A DNA stretch of 64,000 bases from Austropuccinia psidii (Eukaryota; Basidiomycota; Pucciniomycetes; Pucciniales; Sphaerophragmiaceae): the NCBI GenBank assembly GCA_023105745.1, contig JALGQZ010000013.1:3507501-3571500 (forward strand), given 5' to 3'. Positions 10,494 through 21,288 of this stretch are shown here, one piece after another. The position numbers were made by a program, and so were the translations under genes. Positions within the stretch are counted from its first letter, which is position 1; each line of letters opens with the position of its first letter. Below the pieces are notes generated by a model. That model worked only from the letters and a program-made list of their open reading frames with translations. It was not told the DNA's origin and did not search any database.

Positions 10494-11825
10494 TTAAAAA
10501 GTAGGAATATAGAAAGAACTTCCAGTTTTACGTACAATAAATTTTTCAATATCTTCTGTTAAATAATTACACCTGCTAACAGTATGTCCATCCTTTAGAC
10601 AATAGGTACACTTATACTGTGGTCTAGGTCCTTGTTGTGCTGGAATATAAGGGAAATGAATTGATGAAGCTGGAATTTGATTAGATTTTGTATTTAATTC
10701 CTGATTTGATGTCTGAAATTGAATTGGGTTTCTTTTCTGAGTTGTAGCAAGACCTGTTAGCTCACTAAGCTGATCCATGAACTGTTTAATATCATCCTTT
10801 TCCTTTAATATTTCTTTTTTAGAGGGTTCCTGCTGTTCTTTGAGGGATTTTGTGAGCTCTTTCATCTTCTTCAGTTCTTCCTGCATTCCTGGAAATGACT
10901 CTTCTTTGAACTGTACTTTTCTTTCTTTCACTCCATAATCACCTCTTTCTTTCCTATGTGGGGAAGAAAGTCTTTTGGTTACTAATATTCTAGCTTCCAA
11001 TTCTTGCTCAATATACTTTTTCAATACTCTCATAGGTGGTATAAGATATCCTCCATCTTCTTCTCTAACCATTACATTTTCCTTAATCATCTCTTTGCTA
11101 ATAGCTCCTTTGACATCAGAAGAAAGACAATCAAAAATATCTTCATGGTACATATTATCCTGGGGAATATATTTATATCTTAGAAGGTAAGTGATAATTG
11201 TTTCATATTCTCCAATAAACATTTTATACTGTGAAAGAGTACTAATTCCTCCATTATCTTGGGTATCATTGAATAATTTTAGCAGGGAATCCTTTCTGTA
11301 TCTTCTCTCAGGTTCCACTCTTCCCCACTTAGTAATGAGATCTTTCTTGAGCTGTGTCCAGTTTCCTTCTTCATAACCAGGCATAGCTTCTATTGCATCA
11401 CTAATTTTGGAATCTGTTGTCCAGAAGGCCATCTGCATTGCCAGATCTTCTTCTGTTTCACCTTCAATTTGGGCTATTCTTTCAATCTTCTTGATAAATT
11501 TTTCAACTTCTTCATCATTGAAATTAAGATTATAATTTTTTGCTTTTGTTTTTACTACAGATCTCTCTTGTCTTGGAATTTCCTGATGTAATGGACTTGG
11601 ATGTGTTGGTGTTGAAACAAAAACTTTTCTTGGAACATTTGATGATCTTCGCTCTGTTGCTGGAGTAGAGGTTGCTCTAGGTCCAGGTGTTGGTGAAATT
11701 GGTGATTCTTCTGGTCTAACATGTCTGGGTAAAGTAGCTTCACTAGGACTAGCTCCTGGCGTGTATGATGTTGATTCTCTTCTTTTACCTTTCTTCTTCT
11801 TTGATCCTGTCAGGAGAATCTGCAA
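10494..11825 (-). CDS. Gag (capsid-nucleocapsid) of element A
   Basis: 443 aa from ATG 11825. A proline- and basic-rich N-terminus is followed by a retrotransposon-gag capsid region from about residue 100 (FNDEEVEKFIKKIERIA..., then WTQLKKDLITKWGRVEPERR). One CCHC zinc knuckle, CTYCLKDGHTVSRC, lies at about residues 406-419 (10610-10569) with all four ligands intact. The frame remains open upstream of this ATG to a TAA at 11867-11865 (GAA TAA GAA), beyond which a further ATG at 11942 opens the same frame. The native gag may therefore start there and be interrupted by a nonsense change. It ends at TAA 10496-10494, and the same frame then continues into protease. Confidence 0.8.
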   Translation of the reverse strand: MQILLTGSKKKKGKRRESTSYTPGASPSEATLPRHVRPEESPISPTPGPRATSTPATERRSSNVPRKVFVSTPTHPSPLHQEIPRQERSVVKTKAKNYNLNFNDEEVEKFIKKIERIAQIEGETEEDLAMQMAFWTTDSKISDAIEAMPGYEEGNWTQLKKDLITKWGRVEPERRYRKDSLLKLFNDTQDNGGISTLSQYKMFIGEYETIITYLLRYKYIPQDNMYHEDIFDCLSSDVKGAISKEMIKENVMVREEDGGYLIPPMRVLKKYIEQELEARILVTKRLSSPHRKERGDYGVKERKVQFKEESFPGMQEELKKMKELTKSLKEQQEPSKKEILKEKDDIKQFMDQLSELTGLATTQKRNPIQFQTSNQELNTKSNQIPASSIHFPYIPAQQGPRPQYKCTYCLKDGHTVSRCNYLTEDIEKFIVRKTGSSFYIPTF

Positions 11826-12322
11826 CTGACTTAAAATATTTTTTACATGTTCAGATTGATCTTCTTATTCACTCTCTTCCTCATACTGTTCTTCAACAGT
11901 ATCTTCAGGCAAAGGTGGTAATTTTGATGTTGACTGTTCCATTTGTTCTATTTTGTGGGATCTTCCTTCAAATTTTCCTTCTTTCTGCTTTCTGCTCTTG
12001 AAATCTTGAATAAGGCTGAAAAAGAATTCTTTCAGCCTTTCCTCCTCCTTCTTCCTTGTTTTCAGGGTGGAAACCAGTAAGCTAGAATCTGCTTGTGATT
12101 CTTGTCCCGGTGGTGTGAATTGTTTTAAGGGGTAATAGTAATGATATGATTCAGATGAGGCTTTTGATGATGAATGGGGAAATGATGATTTTTCCTTCTT
12201 ATATGTAAAATTATTTGATTCCAGTTTTCAAAAATATATTTATTTATTATTATTATTTTTAAGATCAAGCTGAAAGTATTCTGATTATATTCCTATCTGC
12301 AAGCCACTGTTGGGACAGCAGA
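11826..12322 (-). other. Gag leader of element A
   Basis: The gag frame is open from just after a TGA near 12235 down to TAA 11867-11865, encoding a charged segment (...TRKKEEERLKEFF...). ATG 11942 is the only in-frame start. The first bases after the 5' LTR on the minus strand (TCTGCTGTCCCAACAGTGG) do not give an obvious tRNA-complementary primer site starting TGG at the LTR edge, so the priming mode is unknown. Confidence 0.4.
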
Positions 12323-14522
12323 TGTTGGAACTCCTCTGCGTGTGGGATGAAATGAGGCAGTACCTGGAAGGGGAAATTACAAGAAAACAGTTTTGAATTG
12401 CTGTTTGAGACTTGTAACCCTTGCTCTGTTTGTGTGCTAGAATAATCTAGACTGCCCTTCCTAATATGCTAAGTTATCTTTACTGAGTTCACCAAATCAA
12501 TTTTATTATTGATAGTGGCTTGATCAGAAAATATTAGACTCAACAATCTCTAATCAGACTTTGCTCTACTTAAAACAATGGTTAGTTAAAACCTTAATAA
12601 ATAAATACTTTTTGAAACTTCCAGAAAATCTGGTTGAATTACACCAAAATAATCTTACAAAAGATAATAAATGAAATAAAAAAAGAAAGAACACACTTCT
12701 TACTATTCAAAAATCCAAACAAAACTCTTATATATATATATTTTATGTTTTTTTTATGAGTGAAACAGTACAGACAGTTACAATATGAGAGAGAAATAAA
12801 TAGAACTTGATATCACTTATAACAGTATATGATTATTAAAGGAAAAGTAACTTGAAATATATTCAGGTAAAATAAGTTAAATTAACTGTGTGTTGAGCTA
12901 TATTTATAACCTAAAGAAAATTCAACTACTATAGTATAATATGTGAGATGTTTTGTGAGGTTATAAAAAATAATAAATCTATGGCTTATTATTTCAACAA
13001 ACCCTTTGATCTATATAATGGTAAGCTTTTGGTTTTAAATATTGATGGTCGAATAGGAGTAGTATGAATTTAATGTAAAATTATTAATTTGGTGGTAGTT
13101 GAGGACTGAAAAAAAAATATATTTCCAGTATAATGTGAAAATTGTTTCTTATAACTTCTGAATGGATGGGTGATTAATGTGAATAGGAATGTGAAAATGT
13201 TGTTTTTTTTATGTTAAATAATTTACTTGAGGTTGTTGATGGGTTTTATTTTAGTTGTATATGTATCTTGATGAAATTGAATTGATTTAAGGGCTTCTAC
13301 TTTAGCTTAAAAGTAGTAAAATTACTTTGAAAAATTCAGGTTTTATTTTAAAATCTGAGAAAATTACTTTAAAGTGATGGTTTTATTTTAAAAATCTCTG
13401 AAAATTACTTTTAAGGATTTAAACACTAAACTCCAGAGATGCCTTGCTCATGAGCTTCAAGCTTTAAGATCCTAATTAAATAAGGCACTAGTCTACCTGC
13501 TAGTAAGGGATGAATTAAAATCTTTTCACACTATTGGTTCTCTTGATCTATGTCAACAACGAACCTCAATTACTAGGCTTAATTTATCAAACAAATTTCT
13601 AATTTAACCTCTTAGATAAGGGATTTGGAAAAAATAAGTAGAAGGTAAAATTTCCAGATGGGAAAAAGTCTGGAGAGGAAAAAAGTTCGACTATTTATAT
13701 TCTTTAGGGGGAATAGGGTTAGGGTTTAGGGTTTTCACAAACTGTTTCATGCATATGCATATGAATACTAGCTCTTCTTTAATTTCCCCTGGATTACTAA
13801 GCATTTTATAAACCCATAGCTAATTTACTACCACCAAGATAAGGTTTTATACCTTCACTCCACTCATCACTCTTGTCACCCTTTACACTATACATCCTTA
13901 ATTATATTTTTTTTTCTAATAATAATCAGCACTACTAATCGAATCAATAATTTACACCATTAAAATTTAAAGCAATTCCCTTCCATCAGCACAATAGAAT
14001 ACTTAAAATAATCCACACTACTACTATTCTATCACAAAAAATAGAATGAAATCAAAATAAAATAAATATACCTTCACTAACTCAGAATAATAATAATTTT
14101 TTTTAATTCAAACAGAGCTCATCTCAATACTCTTCTTAACAAAAGAAACTAAATAAGGCTTTCCCAAAATATTTTGAATTAAAACCAACCACAACTGTAC
14201 AATTTCCACCAATAAGAGAAATTAATTCCCATGCAATACTACAATAACACAGCTCTCATAATTTATATCATTATTGTTTTTGTTTTTTTTTTGTTAAAAA
14301 AATTTACACAAAATTAGAATCCAAAAATTAAATAAGGGGGTTTTTATTTTCTTGAATTCAAATATTCATTAAATCAGTAGAATACTGACTTGACTTATTT
14401 TGTTTTGGTTTTTTTTATAGAATATGAGTTTTTAAGGTTACACAATCAGGTTCTTTGGATTATGATGTTGATTTCTTTTTTTATATTGGTCCATTAAGCT
14501 AAACTGGTATAGGTATACCACA
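12323..14522 (-). repeat. 5' LTR of element A
   Basis: 2.2-kb copy of 157-2351 with the same termini. The outer edge is followed by ATAC, matching the ATAC before 157. On the minus strand it would drive transcription toward gag. Confidence 0.88.
13691..13735 (-). promoter_or_regulatory. LTR A core promoter: telobox-like repeat plus TATA box
   Basis: On the minus strand AAACCCTAAACCCTAACCCT (13735-13715) precedes TATAAATAG (13699-13691) by about 15 bp. Spacing and polarity suit initiation toward gag. The same pair is conserved at 1526-1570 in the other LTR. Confidence 0.55.
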
Positions 14523-14689
14523 ATACTAATGGTATTTTAAAGTCCAATCTCATGGTTAAACAAGCAACAAAAAAATATTCCCCATTCCACCAATAACAAT
14601 GCATCTGTATCAATGAATATCTGTAGTGAACAATTACAATAGCTATCAATGCTAAGGGTCAAGGACTTGAATATTACAATAAATAATCT

Positions 14690-14945
14690 AGTTATTTAAA
14701 GTTACAACTCAGGATCAATAACCATTTCTAAACAGGCTACATTGAATCCAAAAACCAAACACATAGAGATTAGGTATCAATAATTACAACAGCTTGTTCT
14801 GGAAAACATACTTGATGTATGTAAGGTTTCAAGCAATGACATTCTTGCTGATGTTCCTACAAAACACTTGTCAATCTCTAAACTAATTGAGCTGTTACCA
14901 AAGATGAATCTAGTAAATCAAGAAGAAGTGTTGAAATCAGAGAAT
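14690..14945 (+). pseudogene. Ty1/copia RNase H C-terminal remnant
   Basis: One plus-strand frame reads S-G-S-I-T-I-S-K-Q-A-T-L-N-P then KTKHIEIRYQ, a stop (TAA 14782-14784), then QLVLENILDVCKVSSNDI followed by LADVPTKHLS. This is the classic copia C-terminal signature (xKHIxIRYHxxR... xVSSNDxLADxxTKxL). It lacks its own Met and has an in-frame stop, so it is dead. The rest of pol is not visible upstream, where element A ends at 14526. Element A therefore landed in or next to an older copia copy. Confidence 0.65.
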
Positions 14946-17600
14946 GTGAAATTATTTAACCAAATAATGTTGATAACCTAAATGAAGTGTTGGAAAGATA
15001 CTTCATGAGATCATAGTGATCTTACCACATGGATGTTTCAGTTAGGGAGCCTGTGACTCAAACCAGAGCACAGACATGACAGCCAAATACCATCAACCAA
15101 TTATGAAGCCAAAATACCACCAAAATATGGAGCTGAGCCAAATTGGTTCAAAAGATATCAAAGGAAAGAGGAAACCCACCTTTTTACAAATATAGAAGTC
15201 CCATCACCATAGGACAAAGAATAAGAAGTTATTCCTACTCAAAGTTATTTCTGAGCATAAACCTTAATTTTCATCTCTCATCTTAAATCCAGAGGAAGGG
15301 GCTTAACCCCAGGAAATAGGTATTCAACTTGAAGCTTTACGTCAGGGCTATTCAATGGTACTAGCCAAATTCAGCTAGCATCAGAATTACTGAAGTTATC
15401 ACCAAAATAAGGTCAAATAAAGGGGAATAAAATATTCATCTCTCATCTAACTTCTACAGTTTCAGTGTGAGATACCTAAAGTGGGGTCTTTTTGCGAAGA
15501 GCACAATCAGGGCTACCTGATGGTGCCACCTATTTACCAATATACTATCTAGAGCAAAAGCTATCAAGCAAACAAGCTTCAAACAGGTTTCAGAAAAATC
15601 ATATATATGTACAAAAAATGTTGTACATGCAATAACTTGGTCATATTTCATGATAGCAATATCAAGTGAGGTACCATTGTGTAGAGCACATCTAGGGCTA
15701 CGCAATGAATCAATTTTGAGCTTGTTATCTCAAAAACTGACTGAGGTATAGCAGTTTTAAGGTTAAAATCCCACAATTGGGACAATACACTTTTTCTGTG
15801 GGATAGTATCCTAAAACTCTGATTATGAGGTGTCAAACAGACAAAGAAGCTTTTTAATACTTAAATACCTCATAGTTTAGTCAATACTGGGGTCCCATAC
15901 AGGTTCTTTACAGCATTCTATGTGTAATACACGTCAGAGGAGGGCTGTGTGGTCCCCAGATGAAAACTTTCACCCTGTATTGGTGAAAACTGCCCAGATG
16001 TGGTTTCAAAACCACATTGGAGCCCAATACAGGATATACAGGCATTGTGAAAACCACAAGTCAGTCCTTTGAAGGGAAAAAATCTTCACTTCCTCTACAT
16101 GGAAAGGTATACCAAACTTTTTCACCCAATTTTAGGTCAAAATGGGGCCTTTTCTTCACCAGAGAAGATTTCCTCATCCTGTTCTTGAAATACCTATGTA
16201 GTACAACTGACTAAAACAGTTATACTCTTGGAAAACAAGTCAGGTATACTTTAAAACTTAATTATTGTAGTCTTTATTATTGTGACCCAACAGATAAACC
16301 TGCATCCCGGGCTTTCAGCAATGCTCACCACCACTAATTATTATTAGTAAAGCCCTTAAGATCTTCAAACCAAACCTTTTAAAATAATTTTATCCATGTC
16401 ACAGTCATAGTTAAAGTTGTATATGCCTCTGTTATCACTTTATCATATACTCAGCCTGACACAGTTAGTGTATAAATGAGCACTGCTTGTTACTTGAGTC
16501 ATATTAGAAAATTTTATTTTCCAATTTTACCTCCTTTAAATTTTTTATCTTAATTATTATCAATCCAGTTGAAAATAATTTCAGTTAGTCACTGAAACCA
16601 AGGTTGACAATATATTACACATTTTACTATTATTCTTACTAGTTAGCTAACCCATTGTTAAAACAGATTCACTCTAAAAAAGCTGATATCCCTATATTTC
16701 TCTCTGAGGTGAGGAGGAGAATAAGTAGACTGTTTAGGTACTATTATTCTCTTCACTAAAACCATTGCACACTCATTAACTTACAAGTTTATCAATTAGT
16801 ATACATTTCAGTATGAAACAACATAGTGATTTATTAAGATAATTTATAAATACATAAATCAAAAAGACCAGGTTAATTGCATTTCTATTCAATATTCTCT
16901 ATAATGTATTTAAATTTTGACAAATATATATATAATTTTCGTTATTGCTACTGGTTAATGCTTCTTGTAATAGACAGACATCTTTAACTAAACTCTTGCA
17001 GAAAGTCATCCTATGGTTCCTGAAATATTATTGCCCATTATTATCTATTTCATCATCCGTATATTCTTTTGAAAAATATTGATCAACCTGCTACTCAAGT
17101 CAGATCATAACATCATCCCATAGATTCAGTAATATAAAGATCCTGAACTATCTTTGCACTTTTTCTTTTGGAATATATTTCACATAAAGTATTTTACTTG
17201 CATTTGATCAAGAAAATAATTCTTTGTAGCTTTTAAATGGCCTTGTTTTGAGGCTTTGAAGCACTGGTCCATTTTTTTAAATATTGATTAAAAGCTCAAG
17301 TAATTGATTCTATTGAAGAAATCATCCAAGTATTTCCTAAAAATCTTGCACACAAACTTTTTCAAGACCTGAAATACATCTGAGCATAGAAATCGTGTGA
17401 GCTTAATGCTCAAGATTTAAATAAATGAAATTGTAAAATCAATGAAAAAGTTACGAAACCTTCCACCAGTACCAAGAAATCAGAATCTGCTATGATCATT
17501 ATTATTGATGTAGTTTTTTGTTTCTCTTGACCAAAAAAGACCACATCATCCGGAGTAAATATGAGCAGATAAAATCAATACATATGTATCAGAAATATTC
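14946..17600. other. Intergenic, no gene recognised; short repeated motif and hairpin
   Basis: A GAGCACA[AT]C[AT][AG]GGGCTAC motif occurs near 15498 and 15676 with similar upstream GT[GA][GA]GGT sequence, which suggests a decayed duplication about 180-205 bp apart. ATGTGGTTT-CA-AAACCACAT near 15999-16018 is a perfect hairpin, and GGGGTCCC/GGTCCCC flank 15890-15960, so a small MITE-like insertion is possible. 16230-17600 is AT-rich with nothing recognisable. Confidence 0.4.
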
Positions 17601-17622
17601 CATTTTATTCATTATGAAGCTC

Positions 17623-19677
17623 TCAATTTATTATCTCCTTTTGCATTTCATCAGCAACACGTTTGAGTGGGTATTCGTAGATTGCGGTGAGAAGTATAGT
17701 CAAGTCCCTCTGTCCTCTAACTCTTGTCATCAACTTCTCATTAAAAGGATCTGACCAAGGCAACGGTCCAAGTTTCAGAGGCCTCTTTGATAAATTTCTT
17801 CTCCAATCCGTAAATGTACCTTTATGAACTGTTTGTCCCAATTTTTGAAGGAAGAGTAAGAAATAGTTGGAATCCGGGAAAACTGCCTGAAACTTTCGAT
17901 TATTTCCCTTGAGATAACTTTCAAGGAAATCACCCGCTATTATAGCGGCATCTAAGTCCCCCTTTGTTACAGAAATCTTAGCGGATTTTCCTACTGGAAC
18001 AAGTAGTTTGTTGGAGTGTGAAGTATCTTCAGAATCAACGTACTTCAGAACTGACTGATGGAACGTGTCAACAACTGGAGCGGGGCTTCTCGAAAAGAAG
18101 GAGTCCCAAAACTTTCGATCTGAGATTTTCCCTTTTAGAGTAAGGAAGAAATAGTCCGTTTCGCGTAGAACTATTTGGCTCATGTTGTCGGTCTGAGGCG
18201 CAAAAAGCTCTACAATACAACAGTGAAGACGCCCAATGCGTACCAATAATTCATCAAGCTTTTTCAGCCTTGGGGAAAGTTGGAAAGTTGCTAGACGTCC
18301 ACCTGAGAATAAAACCAAAATTTCTTCACACTTCCTGAGGACATAATCTTTAATTGAAACTCTGTCACCATCTTTTACTACAGTGAATCTCGGAAAACGA
18401 GGGTAGGTTGCAACCTGTGCATAAACACCTTTCTTCGTGGGTGTTTGAATTACTTTAATTATTTTTTCGACACCTTCGGATGGCACGAAGTTTTTTGACA
18501 ATGAGTTCTCACTCATATAAACCAGTTTTCTAGCCGGCCTTTTGGGAGGCCTTTTGCGCCATGAATTGCCCGCAAGTGTGTCTTTGCCTTTACCTTTCCT
18601 TTTCTCATTGTAGGGTTGGGCTTTAGATAGGTGATTGACGAAATCAAGATTTGAGGTGTGGTCTTGGAAACGCGTATCATGTGGTTGAAACCAAGAGCTT
18701 TCCTGATTTGCCAAAGATTGAGCGTGCGTTAATGCCCGAAGCGCGAAGCGACGCTCGGGGTAAGATATAGGTTACTTCAACGTATACCACGCATATGAAT
18801 TAAACTCACCAAAATAGGGAACATTTCTTGGTCTTCGAAAGCCAAAATACAAAGGTTGATTAATCATCGTAGGAAGAAGTGACTTCCTCAGTTTTTCTTA
18901 TACCAGACCCGTTGGTTTAGTGTTTTGAAAGATAATTGATTGGTTTCTATACTTACCTAACATCTGCTTAGGGTTTAGGGAAGCTTTCACGCCGGAAGAT
19001 GTCTCTGGGCCAATCTGACTTGGGCCCTGATCATAATCGGTGAGTACCTCCGCGTTGGCCCCAGTCTTAGATCTGGAGTCAAGTAAATCCACCGATTTTT
19101 GATGTAGCTGTAAAATCAGAATTTAGGAACAAGCTTTGAAGTGAGATTGTAACTTTGACTCTGACATACCCCAGTATCAACTTCCCCACCTTCTTCCCAT
19201 GATGAAATAGGTTGATCAGTTTATGATTGTGGGAAACGGTGGAGACAAGAGAAGCTAAATCAGATTTTTCGGATAAAGACTTTAAGATAGACATTGCAAG
19301 ATGGTGCTTTCAATCATAAAAAATTCACCAAATTCCTGAGAGCTATCCCCCATGGTGCGCGGTGGCAACATAGGGTAGCTTTGAAGTTGTCTGAGAAAAT
19401 CGCTTGTAGTGAATGGATGATGGGGTGCTATAAACAATTGAGGCAACTGGGGCATTGGCGGCGTGTGCAAATTTCCGTCAACAAAAGGAGTGTTATGCGA
19501 AAACCGGGCGATATTGTCACCTGCGTTTTGTGTTTCGAAGGAAAACGGTTCATAAACAGGAATCAGGCATGGATCCCAACGACATCCATCGTTTTCATCG
19601 AAAGGTTGGAGTCTTGGGCTCAAAACAATTTGAATAAAAGACATTAGTAGAGTGGAGCTGGTCTTTATTCTACTCAT
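17623..19677 (-). CDS. Host gene, five exons, 541-aa protein of unknown function
   Basis: Minus-strand exons 19677-19329, 19192-19170, 19107-18957, 18832-18810 and 18702-17623 total 1626 nt. They keep one frame through every junction (phases 1, 0, 1, 0) and end at TGA 17625-17623. Donors are GTGAAT, GTATGT, GTAAGT and GTGAGT; acceptors end AAG, CAG, AAG and CAG, with CTGAT-type branch sequences. Introns are 62-137 nt. Two exons are 23-nt micro-exons. The N-terminal ~180 residues are proline-rich, then acidic. A basic stretch (EKRKGKGKD, then RKRPPKRPARK) at about 215-240 could be a nuclear signal. The C-terminal 300 residues look globular. ATG 19644 is an alternative start. I recognise no domain. 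Codon composition is balanced and there are no internal stops, unlike the neighbouring transposons. The first intron's acceptor (TCATCATGGGAAG) is the weakest link. Confidence 0.65.
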
Positions 19678-21288
19678 CTAGACGCTCAATAACAGGCTTA
19701 AGAGGAAAGGGGAAAATTCTGAAAAAATGGCTCTAATGTTCCTGGTGGCTACTTTACGGCTATGTCACTTTGAATGAATCCAATTGTGGGAAAGGTGCAG
19801 AAAGAAGGAAGGGTGGCTAGGATGGGCAAGTTTTGTCCATCGATTCATATTTCAAACCTTTTAATCCATAACGAAGAAACACATCTATTCTTCGTTAGAA
19901 GCCGGCGTGAGACATGACCTTGGGTCTGCTGGGTTTTTTGAAACAGACGTCCCAAAACATGAAATCACTCACCATGTGTTGGCATGGCTTGGAAAAAATT
20001 GGGAAGTTTGTGAATGTCAAACTCCCATTCCCTGCGTACAGTAGTAGCATTTCAGCTATTGTATTCGGTATTAGTCAATGCAGTACGCGTAGCATTGGCC
20101 ACTTAGAGCATTCATGATTGTTTCAGTAATTATTGCTTTCCCATACGGTATATCAATTACATTGCATGGTATAGCAAATCGCAGTTAGGTTTGCTGCGGG
20201 GTTGTTTTCGTGTACTGCACCTGCACATACTGTATCAGGGATGGCTAAGCAGTACCATTTCAGTTTCTAGCCATACTGAATATGGTATGATGCAATTGGT
20301 GCAGGAATACTTCAAATGCCTATGAAGTTTGTACTTATTAAGTATTTAACCATCTATCGGCTAAGGCAGTCCCGGTTGGAATAGCAATAAATTAAGCGGG
20401 TACTGAGATTTCAACCAATATTTTGTATGAGACAACTTTTTATTTCAAGATAATTTAACATGAGACACAAGCACTACTAAACAGAAGCATGGTCATATTT
20501 TGTTTTCATGAATAGGGTGGCAATGGGCACCAGGATCAAGATACAAAAAAAAGAACATCTGCATCGTGCCACTAGGCAAGGGAAAATAAACACCTGATAA
20601 AGCCCTAAGTCAGAACATCCACCCACCCCCAAATTAATATTGTGGCTGCTCATCATTCAACCATTCCTTCCAGCATGTAAGATGTGCAATGGTGCAAGTA
20701 CCCAGTGTTTCACATGCAGGTGATTTTAGACAACCAATTTGAAAAAAACCCACTCAACACTGGCAGATGAGGCAGCACTACTCATTTAACAAAAAAGAAT
20801 CTTCCCAAGATGGGGGAAGTTTCCAGTAATAATCTACCTCTGTAAAAATGTCATGTTGATTTGAATAAGTGTTATAAAGGGAAATCAAAAAACACACACT
20901 CCAATAATCAATAATGTGATTGCCTTTAGACATTGGATGCAGATTTTGTTAATAGGTAAGAGCCTCATCCTTGTGTGACTGGCTTGTGGTGACATTTGTT
21001 TCTATAGATATTTGGGCAAGGTGCCTCATAAAATTGTGATTGAAAGCCTTGAGGTATATTTTACATACCAACAAGGACCACAATTAATATAAAAATAACT
21101 TTTGAACTATGCATAACTCATAATTAATGCATATATCCAAAATTCATTATTTTTCATTTAAGATATGAAAACATTATTTTTATAAGTGAATCCAGGGATT
21201 TAAGGCCAGATTTGAACTATAAACAAATATTCACCAAGGGCCACTCCATAGGTTGAATAAGCTGAAATTAACTCTATGGGGTGGTAAT
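19678..21288. other. Upstream region of the 5-exon gene, then repeat-like sequence; no gene
   Basis: 19680-20340 has the higher GC of the gene island and probably holds the promoter of the minus-strand gene, although I cannot name a TATA box. The 67-codon frame at 19914-20117 has no support. 20400-21288 returns to AT-rich sequence with nothing recognisable. Confidence 0.4.

Larger units (their letters stand above)
157..14522 (-). mobile_element. Element A: 14.4-kb non-autonomous LTR retroelement (gag-protease only)
   Basis: Two direct repeats of about 2.2 kb (157-2351 and 12323-14522) flank a 10-kb interior. Both start TGT[GT]GGAACTCC and end TATACCACA on the plus strand, and the flanks carry a 4-bp duplication ATAC (153-156, 14523-14526). 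A polypurine tract on the minus strand abuts the 157-2351 copy, and gag and protease read on the minus strand, so the element runs right to left. No reverse transcriptase, RNase H or integrase is recognisable inside. It resembles large gag-protease LTR families that I recall from rust fungi. It probably depends on enzymes supplied by an autonomous Ty3/gypsy relative (inference). LTR divergence looks low by eye, so insertion is fairly recent. Confidence 0.88.

Noticed and set aside
10078..12001. Several plus-strand frames opposite gag and protease
   Set aside because: They are shadows of the minus-strand coding sequence, which carries the zinc knuckle and the DTG motif.
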